Positions 35,367 to 43,729 of a stretch of DNA of 64,000 nucleotides are shown here, one piece after another. The translations under genes and the position numbers were made by a program. The notes beneath the pieces are model-generated. The model saw only the letters and a program-made list of their open reading frames with translations, ran no database searches and was not told the origin of the DNA. Every line of letters starts with the position of its first letter. The stretch's first letter is position 1. Source of the DNA: an uncultured Coriobacteriales bacterium (GTDB taxonomy: Bacteria; Actinomycetota; Coriobacteriia; Coriobacteriales; UMGS124). The stretch spans positions 110,652-174,651 of the forward strand of contig CAKUAI010000007.1 in NCBI GenBank assembly GCA_934636245.1. Direction: 5' to 3'.

Positions 35367-36814
35367 GAGTTCCCCCCAACCTCCCCCGGCGCGGCAACCG
35401 GAAGAAGCACACTGAACGTACTGCCCGCACCGGGCGCGCTCTCAAGCATTATGGACCCGCCCAGCCGCTCCACAAGCGATTTTGCCAGGAACAACCCCAA
35501 TCCACTGCCGGCAGAACGACCGCTCTTACCATCCCCCGCCTGCTCAAAACGCTCGAAGATGCGCTCTTGCTGGTCAGCGGGGATACCAATCCCTTCATCA
35601 CGCACCGACACGCGCACGACGTCTCCCTCGGGTGCAACCTCGATGAACACCCGGCTGTCCTCGCGCGAGAACTTAAGCGCGTTGCCGACAATGTTCATGA
35701 ACACCTTGCGCAGGGCCTCGGAGTCCGAGTAGATGATGGGCGTGTCCGAAGCTATGCTCTTGCGAATCTCGATGCCGTTCTTACTGGCAAGAGGGCCGAC
35801 AGCCGCCGTAATGGATTGAATGACATCCACAAGATCAACCTCGTCGTACGATAAACTGAAATGCCCGCTCTCCAGCTTCGCCACATCGATAGTGTTGTTC
35901 ACGAGGTTGAGCAGGTGGCGGCTGTTCTCCTTAATTTCTCCGACCATCCGGCGCTCCTGCTCGTCGTGGTGCTCGCCATCCTTCTCCCAGAGATCCGTGA
36001 AAGCAATAATCGAAGAAAGCGGCGTGCGTAGCTCGTGGCTCATAACCGCGAGAAACTCCTGTTGGGCCTTGTTCTCGTCGTGCAGGCGCAGGTTCGAATC
36101 GCTCAGAGGTTTGACGACCCACCTCTTGAGCGCAAGGTGCACTACCAGCACAATCGTCAACCCAAGCACAAGGAAAAAAGCGACGTTGCCCAAGGTCGCC
36201 TGGCGAGCATCGGCGGTATAGGCGTCGAGTGGGATGATGACGCTTGCAACGCCGGCGAGGTCGCCGAGCCGCATGCCCTCTTTGAGATAGCCGGTCTCGT
36301 CTTTCTCCCCGGCAGGGGTACCGTGACAGTCAAGGCAGTTGCTCTTAATCTCAAGCGCCGACGCGTAGCGGAACACGTCGCGGCCGTCCTCGCTCTCAAT
36401 GCGGTAGAACTCGGTGGCCCCACCCGCCTCGAACAGCGCGATCGCCTCTGCCTCAAACGGGTCGGGCTCGTCGGTTCCTGAGCGCGGGTTGGTGCGCGCG
36501 TAGCGAATTTCATAACCTTGTGCCTGATTGGTAAACCGGCGGGCGATGTTCTTTGCTGCGACGGCGCAATACACGTCTTTGAAATCGTACGAGCCGTCCG
36601 CGTTGTAGTTGATGGCAAACTGGGCGTCGTCAATGTAATCCCAACAGGCCTTCATCTGCAGATTGAGTGTCCTGGCTTCCGCGAGGGCTTTGTCACCAAT
36701 AGTCTCAGACTGAGACGATATGTCGCGAACGACATATAGGCAGGTAGCAACGACAAAAACCGCCATGACCGCGATTGTAAACTTCAATGACAACCGCTTG
36801 TTGTCAACGTCCAT
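35363..36814 (-). CDS. Sensor histidine kinase with exported c-haem (DUF3365/Tll0287-like) domain
   Basis: This 483-residue protein has a first membrane helix at about 11-30, an external domain of ~170 residues containing one CxxCH haem site (C160-LDC-H164), a second helix at about 207-230, then a HisKA domain with His260 (VMSHELRTPL) and a HATPase_c domain (NALKFSRED, DEGIGIPADQQ, GSGLGLFLAKSLVERLGG). The external part, with YEIRYARTNPRS, resembles DUF3365 haem sensors that respond to redox state or gases such as NO. It is coupled to the response regulator and lies 135 bases downstream of the NrfA-type gene. Ligand inferred. Confidence 0.92.
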   Translation of the reverse strand: MDVDNKRLSLKFTIAVMAVFVVATCLYVVRDISSQSETIGDKALAEARTLNLQMKACWDYIDDAQFAINYNADGSYDFKDVYCAVAAKNIARRFTNQAQGYEIRYARTNPRSGTDEPDPFEAEAIALFEAGGATEFYRIESEDGRDVFRYASALEIKSNCLDCHGTPAGEKDETGYLKEGMRLGDLAGVASVIIPLDAYTADARQATLGNVAFFLVLGLTIVLVVHLALKRWVVKPLSDSNLRLHDENKAQQEFLAVMSHELRTPLSSIIAFTDLWEKDGEHHDEQERRMVGEIKENSRHLLNLVNNTIDVAKLESGHFSLSYDEVDLVDVIQSITAAVGPLASKNGIEIRKSIASDTPIIYSDSEALRKVFMNIVGNALKFSREDSRVFIEVAPEGDVVRVSVRDEGIGIPADQQERIFERFEQAGDGKSGRSAGSGLGLFLAKSLVERLGGSIMLESAPGAGSTFSVLLPVAAPGEVGGNS

Positions 36815-36949
36815 GGCCCTCCCATCGCCCCCTTGGACGCAACAGTTCCACTATAGCACAGGGGGAGGCTCGCATCTCAGCGAACCTCCCCCGTCCTCCG
36901 CCTGTCAGGCCTCTCTGCCATCATCGAAGTTACAAGCGGCTACACCTTC

Positions 36950-38368
36950 CTACTTGCCGGCCTCGATAAGATCAAACGAGTCTGCGACGAGCTTCTCAGC
37001 ACGAGTCAGATAATCGTCCACCGCCGTAGGGTTGTGGGCAACTTTGATGCCCGGCTGCGCATACGAACCAATGCAGTACTCGTTGTAGAAATCAGCCGTG
37101 AACAGGTTGCTCCGCAAAGTGTCGAGCGTCTCGTCAGAATACTTGCCAGAGTGGATAGCGGAGCGAACGGCATCTTCCAACACGTTGAGGCTGGAACGCA
37201 ATGCAGTCTCGCGGTCGGCCACCTCCTGCTGCTTGGCGCGAACCATGGCGACCATGGCATCGGCATCCTCGATACCCTGGGACTCATGGCAGCTCAGGCA
37301 CGCCTCGAGCGAAGCCGTATTCTCAAGCGGGGACTGCGAGGCGTTGTGATTCGTGTAAACCGTGCCGTCCGCAGCCGTCTCCTGGGGCATGTGGCACGTG
37401 ACGCAGTCGACCCCGAGCGAATCGTGCACGCTGTTATGGAAAAGCTCGACGTCGCCGTGCATGCCGCCCACGCGTGAGATTCCGTCCTCGTCCGGGTAGG
37501 TCATTCCATCCTCAGTCTGGGCCTTGATGAGGACGTCGGCGTCCATGCCGTAGCGGAAGGGCTTCTCAGACTTGAAGTACTCGTCATCGGTGCATTTGCT
37601 CGTGAAGAAGGTCTGGTTGTGGCACTGGCCACAGATCTTCTCACCGGTGCTCAGGTCTTCACCGTCGTCGCCGATAACCGTGTTCCAGAAGACATGCTGC
37701 GGCGCGACGTCAGAGGTGGGGCTATCGGCATCCTCGTGGCACGAGCCGCAGCTCATAAACTCGCCGCCGACGAAGTCCATAACTTGCTTGTCCATGGGCA
37801 TGCCGAATGCCTCGGAGCCGTATTGCTCGTACATGTCATTGAACCGCACGCTCTTGCAGGAATAACAGCGGGCTGAGAAGCCGTACGACGCGAAGTCATC
37901 GGGATAGTTGACCGTCCAGGTGTTCGTTTCCTTGTCCCATGTGGTCCCGGCGATGAGCATGTGGCCGTCTTCATCGTACACGGGCTGGCCGCCGCCGAAG
38001 TAGCGCACCCACGGGCCCTCGACCTTGCCCTGGTTCGTCGAGTGACCGGCGTCCTTGCCGTCGCGGGACTTCTCGGTAGCAAACGTCCAGTACTGGTACG
38101 GGTATCGTTCGGCACGTTCCTGCTCGAAATCGCGCGCAATACCCTCCTCGTAATGGTTGCGATCGTCCGCACCGTTCGTCATGTAGGCGAGCGCGTCAAA
38201 GTCGTCATCCGCGCCGTGAACTACCGTGCTCGCCTCCTGGCCCTGCGTCGCATCGTTCGCGCCCGCAGTGCTCGCATACGTCGCAGCGCTCACGCCAGCA
38301 ACCACCAGCGCACCAAGAAACAGGCCGGCACCCACCGTCATTGCACAACGCGCACTCAGCTTGCCCAT
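36950..38368 (-). CDS. nrfA: NrfA-type pentahaem cytochrome c (ammonia-forming nitrite reductase family)
   Basis: This 472-residue protein starts at ATG 38366-38368 behind AAAGGGGA, with an N-terminal signal/anchor helix (10-30). The five haem sites are in canonical NrfA order: CYSCK 168-172 (lysine-ligated catalytic haem), CGSCH 207, CGQCH 246, CVTCH 322, CLSCH 357. The HNSVHDSLGVDCVTCHMP region keeps the active-site His. The segment after haem 3, CGQCH-V-E-Y-Y in E. coli NrfA, is CGQCH-N-Q-T-F-F here, so the usual calcium-ligand Glu and active-site Tyr are replaced. Nitrite reduction is therefore likely but not certain. No NrfH is nearby. Downstream lies the haem-sensing two-component system. 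Confidence 0.9.
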   Translation of the reverse strand: MGKLSARCAMTVGAGLFLGALVVAGVSAATYASTAGANDATQGQEASTVVHGADDDFDALAYMTNGADDRNHYEEGIARDFEQERAERYPYQYWTFATEKSRDGKDAGHSTNQGKVEGPWVRYFGGGQPVYDEDGHMLIAGTTWDKETNTWTVNYPDDFASYGFSARCYSCKSVRFNDMYEQYGSEAFGMPMDKQVMDFVGGEFMSCGSCHEDADSPTSDVAPQHVFWNTVIGDDGEDLSTGEKICGQCHNQTFFTSKCTDDEYFKSEKPFRYGMDADVLIKAQTEDGMTYPDEDGISRVGGMHGDVELFHNSVHDSLGVDCVTCHMPQETAADGTVYTNHNASQSPLENTASLEACLSCHESQGIEDADAMVAMVRAKQQEVADRETALRSSLNVLEDAVRSAIHSGKYSDETLDTLRSNLFTADFYNEYCIGSYAQPGIKVAHNPTAVDDYLTRAEKLVADSFDLIEAGK

Positions 38369-38692
38369 CCCGAACCATCCCCTTTCCCCGCCATCCCATA
38401 CCGTGCCATAGCACGCCAGCGAGGCCCTCCCGTCCTCGATGCGAACATCTCGACGTTTCCGATGCCTCACCCGGCAGGCATAGAATACGATGCTATCGAC
38501 ATCGGCACCCTTGAGACGACATTGCAATCTGATTGCAAACGGAGGGCATCAGACAGCGCCGTCGCCAACACGCGCCCGAGGCTTTGTTGGCGCGAAAGGG
38601 GGGAAGCTGCCTTGCGGGAATAAGTCCCAGCGCTCACACCCTTGCATGCCTCAACGCCAGGGCCTTGCCTTCAATACGATCCGTCACGCGCA
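38369..38692. promoter_or_regulatory. Upstream region of nrfA with palindrome
   Basis: 324 bases without a gene. At 38522-38538 TTGCAATC-T-GATTGCAA is a perfect inverted repeat with 8-base arms, 154 bases upstream of the nrfA start. It could be an operator for nrfA; it is not a clear FNR (TTGAT-N4-ATCAA) site. The remaining sequence shows nothing recognisable. Confidence 0.45.
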
Positions 38693-39643
38693 TCATTGCC
38701 CATCGCTTCCCTCACCGGCAGCCGACGCCGTTGTGGCGGCCGCCCAATGAGCACGGAGCCCCTCTGAAATCCCAGGCCTCCCACAATACTTCAGGAACTC
38801 CGACAGCAGGGGAGACGCCTTGTCCTCGCGGTATACGAGGACAAGATCGCAGTGGAAGACATGGCAGTTCACGGGGACCCAACGGACCGAAGGGTTGCCT
38901 GGAATAGTAAGAAACATCGGCATGGGAGCAACACCCATGCCCGACGCCGCCATAGCGATAGCCCCGTCGACGTCCTCGGTCAACCTTATCCTCTCCTTTT
39001 TAAGCCCCTCTGCCAGCAGCATCCGGTACATGGCGTCCATGCTGGACGACGAATAGCCGCTCATGAGAAGCGTCCTGCCCTCGACCCGCTCAACGTCAAC
39101 GCTGGAGCACGACGCGATGGGGTCGGAAGAGGACACCGCGACGCAGAACTCGTCCACCCGCACAAGGGGCATGGACGACAACTCCGGCCGGAGCTGGGTC
39201 TCGTGGACCTCCACGACTGCGGCGTCGAGATCCCCCGAGGCCACCATATTGGTAAGCTGCAGCCATTCGGCCACGCGCACTGATACGTCTATGTCTGGGT
39301 GCAGCTCGTGAAATCCCTGGAAAAGAGGCGCAAACGCGGTGTGCGCGCCATGGAAGCCGACCCTGAGTTTGCCTGAAGTCTTCGAGATTGCGCCCCGAAC
39401 CCGGCTGAGGGAACTTTCATAGAGGTCGAGCATGCTCGCGAAGCAGTCCCTCATCATGGCACCCGCGTCGGTCAGCCCAATCCGCTCGTGTTCCCTGGTA
39501 AGGAGCTGGACGCCGCACTCGCGTTCTATCTCTCGCATTTGGACCGACATCGCCGGCTGCGTGATGCCGCATTCGCCCGCGGCGCGAGTCAGGTTGAGGT
39601 GTGTGGCCACGCTCACAAAGCAGCGCATCCTAAACAAGTCCAT
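38693..39643 (-). CDS. LysR-family transcriptional regulator
   Basis: This 316-residue protein starts at ATG 39641-39643 (MDLFRMRCFVSVATHLNLTRAA) with GGAGG five bases upstream. It has a helix-turn-helix (CGITQPAMSVQMREIERECGVQL) and a LysR substrate-binding domain (LRVGFHGAHTAFAPLFQGFHELHPDIDV). It is divergent from the 39853-41556 flavoprotein across a 209-base region containing a perfect GGCATAAAC/GTTTATGCC operator, a strong sign that it controls that gene in response to a substrate. Confidence 0.92.
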   Translation of the reverse strand: MDLFRMRCFVSVATHLNLTRAAGECGITQPAMSVQMREIERECGVQLLTREHERIGLTDAGAMMRDCFASMLDLYESSLSRVRGAISKTSGKLRVGFHGAHTAFAPLFQGFHELHPDIDVSVRVAEWLQLTNMVASGDLDAAVVEVHETQLRPELSSMPLVRVDEFCVAVSSSDPIASCSSVDVERVEGRTLLMSGYSSSSMDAMYRMLLAEGLKKERIRLTEDVDGAIAMAASGMGVAPMPMFLTIPGNPSVRWVPVNCHVFHCDLVLVYREDKASPLLSEFLKYCGRPGISEGLRAHWAAATTASAAGEGSDGQ

Positions 39644-39679
39644 CATTGCCTCCGAGGCGGAAGGGCCGGCAGGGCATTT

Positions 39680-39700
39680 GGCATAAACACAGTTTATGCC
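39680..39700. promoter_or_regulatory. LysR-type operator palindrome
   Basis: GGCATAAAC-ACA-GTTTATGCC is a perfect inverted repeat with 9-base arms and 3-base spacer, 37 bases upstream of the LysR start, between divergent genes. It has the same geometry as the 403-423 and 6640-6660 operators but a different sequence, as expected for different LysR proteins. Confidence 0.65.
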
Positions 39701-39852
39701 ACAATGAGGAACCTTCAGTTCACAAATGGAAAACGGCCCGCTAAAGTATGGGACACAAAGACAAAGCGCCTGGTACTGGCCAGACGGGCGCCCTGTCTTC
39801 CATTTCATCCATTGGCATTATTTATATCCGCTCTTCTTTGGGGGGTTCCATC

Positions 39853-41556
39853 ATGAACATGGACCGTAGGAGCTTCATTGCCAGTTCTAGCGTCGTTGCC
39901 GCGGCGGCAGCCGCCGGGACGGCAGCCTCCATCGCCTTGGCCGAGGAGGCCGGATTCACCTGGCCCGGGGTCGAACCGGAAATCGGCGATGCCGATATCG
40001 TCGAGACCGTCGACACCGAAATCCTCATCTGCGGCGCAGGCCACTGCGGCATGATTGCCGCCGTCTCCGCAGCCACCGAGGGAGCCAAGACCGTCGTCAT
40101 CGAGAAAAACCCCACGGTCGGCACCACCCGCTCCTATATCGGTGCTATCGGCAGCCGCGCCCAGCGCGAGCTCGGCATCGAAATCGACAAGCAGGCCGTT
40201 GCAAACGACCTCGTCCGCTATGCATCCGGCCGATGCGACCAGCGTCTCATCAACATGTGGGCCAACGAGTCGGGGGAGACCCTCGACTGGCTTGAGGAGC
40301 AGGTCGCTCCCTACGGCATCGAGATGCGGTCCGAGTACACCGTCGGCGACGGCAAGGAGGGCGTGTACGACCGTTCCCAGATTCACCACCGTCCCATTCT
40401 CTCCACTACGCTCGACATAGAGCCCGTATTCGACGAGGACGGCGCGTGCGACACCGTCGTGTACTGGCTCACCAAGCTCGACCAGACCGAGCTTAACAAC
40501 GCGCTGGTCGAGGTCGCCGAAAATGCCGGTGCCGAGTTCCGCTTCGAGACGACCTTGGTCAAGGTCGTGAAAGAGGACGGCGCCGTGGTCGGCGCCATCG
40601 CCCAGACCGAGGCGGGCTATGTGAGAATCAACGCCTCAAAGGGCGTCATCCTGTGCTGCGGAGGTTATGCCGCCGACGCCGAGGTCTACGCCCATCTTAA
40701 CCCGGCGGACTCCTCCGGCACGAACTTCGCCCTCGTCCAGCCCGGCTGCGACGGGTCGGGCATCCGCGCGGGCATCTGGGCCGGCGGCGAGAAGGACTGC
40801 GTGCCCACCGCCATGCTCTTCGACCGCGGCGGCGTGGCCCCAGGCGTTGAGGTCGGCGCCCCCTACATGGGCTACCCCGTGTGGTACGGCAGCCAGCCGT
40901 TCCTTAAGCTAGACCTCAACGGCAAGCGCTTCTGCAACGAGAGCACCCCTTACGACGTCTCCCTGCACATGCTCAACACCCGCAAGGGCAAGCTCGAGTG
41001 CCTGATTTTCGACTCCAACGTCTGGACCGCGATCGAGAGCTGGGACACCGTCAGCTGCTCGCGCCTGGCCCCCTCCGAGGCCCAGCCGGCAACAGGCGAA
41101 GGCGTCGGCGAGGACGTTTTCTGGGGCTGGGTGAAGGAGGGCGTCCGGATGGGAATCGTCTTTGAGTGCGAGACCCTAGAGGAGCTTGTGGACCAGCTCC
41201 AGATTCCCGCAGAGCGCGCCCTGGAGTCAATCTCCAGGTATAACGCCGCCTGCGAGGCCGGCGTCGACGACGAGTTCGGTAAGCCCGCGAAGGACCTCTT
41301 TGCGGTAAACCAGCCCCCGTACTACGGCGTCCGAGTCGGCTCCTGGACCCTGTGCACCCTCGATGGTCTCGTCATCGACGAGGACTGCCAGGTCCTGGAC
41401 TGCAAGACCTTCGACCCCATCCCCGGCCTCTATGCCTGCGGCAACAACTCGGGTGCCTTCTTCAGTAACAACTACCCCGAGCTGAACCCCGGCATCGCAT
41501 GCGGCCGCGGCATGGCCGAGGCGCGCCACGCCACCCTGCACGCCATCAAGCGCTAA
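39853..41556 (+). CDS. Exported FAD-dependent reductase (fumarate reductase fold)
   Basis: This 567-residue protein is taken from ATG 39853 (MNMDRRSFIASS) behind GGGGGTTC. Features in order: Tat-type signal (DRRSF, residues 4-8), FAD-binding G-A-G-H-C-G at 61-66, CCGGYA in place of ATGGF, and G-K-R-F-C-N-E at 357-363, with tyrosine at the Arg402-equivalent (367). The C-terminus reads GLYACGNNSGAFFSNNYPELN. LysR (38693-39643) is divergent with a clear operator between; a strong terminator follows. Converges with the exported amidohydrolase gene. Substrate unknown. Confidence 0.9.
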   Translation: MNMDRRSFIASSSVVAAAAAAGTAASIALAEEAGFTWPGVEPEIGDADIVETVDTEILICGAGHCGMIAAVSAATEGAKTVVIEKNPTVGTTRSYIGAIGSRAQRELGIEIDKQAVANDLVRYASGRCDQRLINMWANESGETLDWLEEQVAPYGIEMRSEYTVGDGKEGVYDRSQIHHRPILSTTLDIEPVFDEDGACDTVVYWLTKLDQTELNNALVEVAENAGAEFRFETTLVKVVKEDGAVVGAIAQTEAGYVRINASKGVILCCGGYAADAEVYAHLNPADSSGTNFALVQPGCDGSGIRAGIWAGGEKDCVPTAMLFDRGGVAPGVEVGAPYMGYPVWYGSQPFLKLDLNGKRFCNESTPYDVSLHMLNTRKGKLECLIFDSNVWTAIESWDTVSCSRLAPSEAQPATGEGVGEDVFWGWVKEGVRMGIVFECETLEELVDQLQIPAERALESISRYNAACEAGVDDEFGKPAKDLFAVNQPPYYGVRVGSWTLCTLDGLVIDEDCQVLDCKTFDPIPGLYACGNNSGAFFSNNYPELNPGIACGRGMAEARHATLHAIKR

Positions 41557-41631
41557 GGCCGAAACTGCCGAAGAGACCGAGCTCGACGAGCTTCGCATTG
41601 CAAGCCGCGGGATCCGAATAAGGCAACGATG

Positions 41632-41667
41632 AGGAGGGCCGGACTCAGTCCCGAGTCTGGCCCTCCT
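41632..41667 (+). terminator. Terminator of the 39853 flavoprotein gene
   Basis: AGGAGGGCCGGACTC / GAGTCTGGCCCTCCT, a 15-bp stem with one G-T pair and a 6-base loop, followed by TCCTTTCT. The following 248 bases to the next gene show nothing recognisable. Confidence 0.88.
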
Positions 41668-41915
41668 TCCTTTCTGCACCTCGGCCCACAAGGCAAAACT
41701 CGCCAGTCGGCAGGCCGATGGGCGAATGCGCAGCCCGCAGCCACACGACTGGCCCGAACAATCCAAGCAGAGTCCGAGCGGCCGCACCGTCCACCGGAGC
41801 GCACGAGATGCAGGCTGAACCGAAAGGAACGGGCCCGAAGCGGTTCCATCCGACACCTCGGAAACGTGGCCCCACTCATGCCGCCCAGGCCCTAGGGGCA
41901 GCTCGGCCCCCTCGC

Positions 41916-43358
41916 CTACAACAGGACGCCGTCCTTCGCCACGACCTTCCCGCCCTTGACCACGTAGAGCTTCTTTGCCTGGCCGATCAGGGCCAGGTCC
42001 GCGCTGGGGGCGTCGAGGACCACGAGGTCGGCGTTGCAGCCCTCCTCGACGCCGTAGCCTTCCACCAGGGCGTTTTTCGCCGCGTTGTAGGTGCCCATCT
42101 TCCAGACGGTCTCGAGCTCGTCGGGGAACGCGTACTGCATGCAGTGGGCGGCCACCATCGCCTCCTGCATCATGTCGGCGTTGCCGTAGGGGCGCCAGGC
42201 GTCTCGGATGTTGTCGCTGGCGTAGCAGCAGTTGACCCCCGCCGCCATGAGCTGCTTGAGCCTCGTGGGCCCGCGGCGGACCGGGTTTTCCGCCTTGCGC
42301 CCCATGAGGTACATGTTGCACGACGCGAGCGAGGTGACGTTCGCCTGGGCCTTGGCGGCCTTCTCGATCACGGCGGCGAGCTCGTCCTCGTCGATGCCGG
42401 GGGCGTCCAGGGCGGTGAGGTGGCCGAACGTGACCCTGCCCTCCATGCCGTACTCGACGGTCTTGTCGAGGAAGTAGTCGAAGGGCCTGAGCAGGGGCAC
42501 GTCGGTCTCGAGGACGTGGACGTCGATGGGCAGGCCGTACTTGGAGGCGAGTTCGAACAGGCCGTCGATGCTCTCGTAGCCGTAGTCCCCGTCGAAGTAG
42601 CCGCCCAGGAAGTCGACGGCCCCGGAGGCGCAGTACTCCTCCAGCGCCGCCGCGGTCATGGTGCAGGAGTCGCCCTCCTCGGTATTGTCGGTGTAGATCA
42701 CGATGTTCTTGATGTCCAGCCTGCCGGCGTACTCCTGCTTGAGCCCCTCGACCACCTCGACCGAGAGCGGGCCCCAGGTGTTGTTCGTCTTGATGAGGCC
42801 GGTGCCGTTGGCAATCGCCATGTCGCACGCCCGGCTGATGCGGGTGCGGATGACCTCTCGCAGGCTGTCCTCGTCGTTGCGCTCCTTGAGCAACCCCATG
42901 AGGTAGGACTCGGAGCCCCCGCAGACGGGGTAGCCGTAGTCGACCTCGTCACCCGCGTAGTACTCGGCCTCGAGCTCGCGGACCTTGTCGCGGTACTCGG
43001 GGTACTCCATCTGAAAGGCCTTGTCGAGATGGGTGTGGGTGTCGCAGAAGCTGGGCGACACGAGGCAGCCGCCGGCGTCGACCACCTCGGCGGCTTCCTC
43101 GGCCGAGACCTCGCCGACCGCCGCGACGACGCCGTCCTTCACCGCGACGTCGAGGGGACCCTCGGCCCCGAACACGTTGCCGCCCTTGATCAGGAGGTCG
43201 TAGGCCGCCTCGGACCCGGAGGCGGAGACAGACAACGCGTCGGCAAACGCAAGGCCCCTTCTTCCCGCCAGGGCCGAGCCCGCAGCCGCGATGCCCGCGG
43301 CCGCGCCCATCCCGATGAGCCCGCGGCGGGTGATCTCGCTCTCCTCGTGTGCGTTCAT
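41916..43358 (-). CDS. Exported amidohydrolase (cytosine deaminase/AtzC-like)
   Basis: This 480-residue protein starts at ATG 43356-43358 behind AAGGAGAAGG. A Tat signal (ITRRGLIGMGAAAG, Arg11-Arg12) precedes an amidohydrolase domain: composite beta-sandwich start YDLLIKGGNVFG, metal-binding D-T-H-T-H-L-D (His108, His110), IDVHVLETD, TFGHLTAL, and CYASDNIRDAWRPYG with the conserved Asp. It resembles cytosine deaminase and N-isopropylammelide hydrolase, which are cytoplasmic, so export is notable. It probably deaminates or hydrolyses a ring or amide compound outside the membrane; substrate unknown. Converges with a flavoprotein gene. Confidence 0.88.
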   Translation of the reverse strand: MNAHEESEITRRGLIGMGAAAGIAAAGSALAGRRGLAFADALSVSASGSEAAYDLLIKGGNVFGAEGPLDVAVKDGVVAAVGEVSAEEAAEVVDAGGCLVSPSFCDTHTHLDKAFQMEYPEYRDKVRELEAEYYAGDEVDYGYPVCGGSESYLMGLLKERNDEDSLREVIRTRISRACDMAIANGTGLIKTNNTWGPLSVEVVEGLKQEYAGRLDIKNIVIYTDNTEEGDSCTMTAAALEEYCASGAVDFLGGYFDGDYGYESIDGLFELASKYGLPIDVHVLETDVPLLRPFDYFLDKTVEYGMEGRVTFGHLTALDAPGIDEDELAAVIEKAAKAQANVTSLASCNMYLMGRKAENPVRRGPTRLKQLMAAGVNCCYASDNIRDAWRPYGNADMMQEAMVAAHCMQYAFPDELETVWKMGTYNAAKNALVEGYGVEEGCNADLVVLDAPSADLALIGQAKKLYVVKGGKVVAKDGVLL

Positions 43359-43589
43359 ACCCTTCTCCTTCCGACACGCGCCCTCAGCGCTGCCCGATTG
43401 ACGCCCGCCATGATGGGCGCGCTCCGTGTCGGGGAGGTTTAACGCACGTTGCGAAGAGGAAAGCCCTCGGTTGAATCTTTGCGTCAAAAGCGTCGCGGGG
43501 AGATGGCGTAGGTGTGTACGGAAGATGAACGGGGGGTGGGATAGCTGAAAGACGGGCGACGGGCTTGCGGTACGCCTCACAAAAACGAA

Positions 43590-43623
43590 GGTCCCGCTTG
43601 AATCGCGCGATTCAAGCGGGACC
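43590..43623 (-). terminator. Perfect 34-bp palindrome, terminator of the Old-Yellow-Enzyme gene
   Basis: GGTCCCGCTTGAATC-GCGC-GATTCAAGCGGGACC is perfectly self-complementary; on the minus strand it is followed by TTCGTTTTTG. It is 106 bases downstream of the 43730-45898 stop. The flanks (43359-43589 and 43624-43729) hold no gene. Confidence 0.85.
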
Positions 43624-43729
43624 AAATCCGAAATGTGGCTCGCGTCAATGCTTGGCTGTGGCGCACAAGCCCTTTTTCGTCAGAACATCCAGTCGTGATG
43701 TGACCAGGTCATGTTCCTAAACAGCCAAC

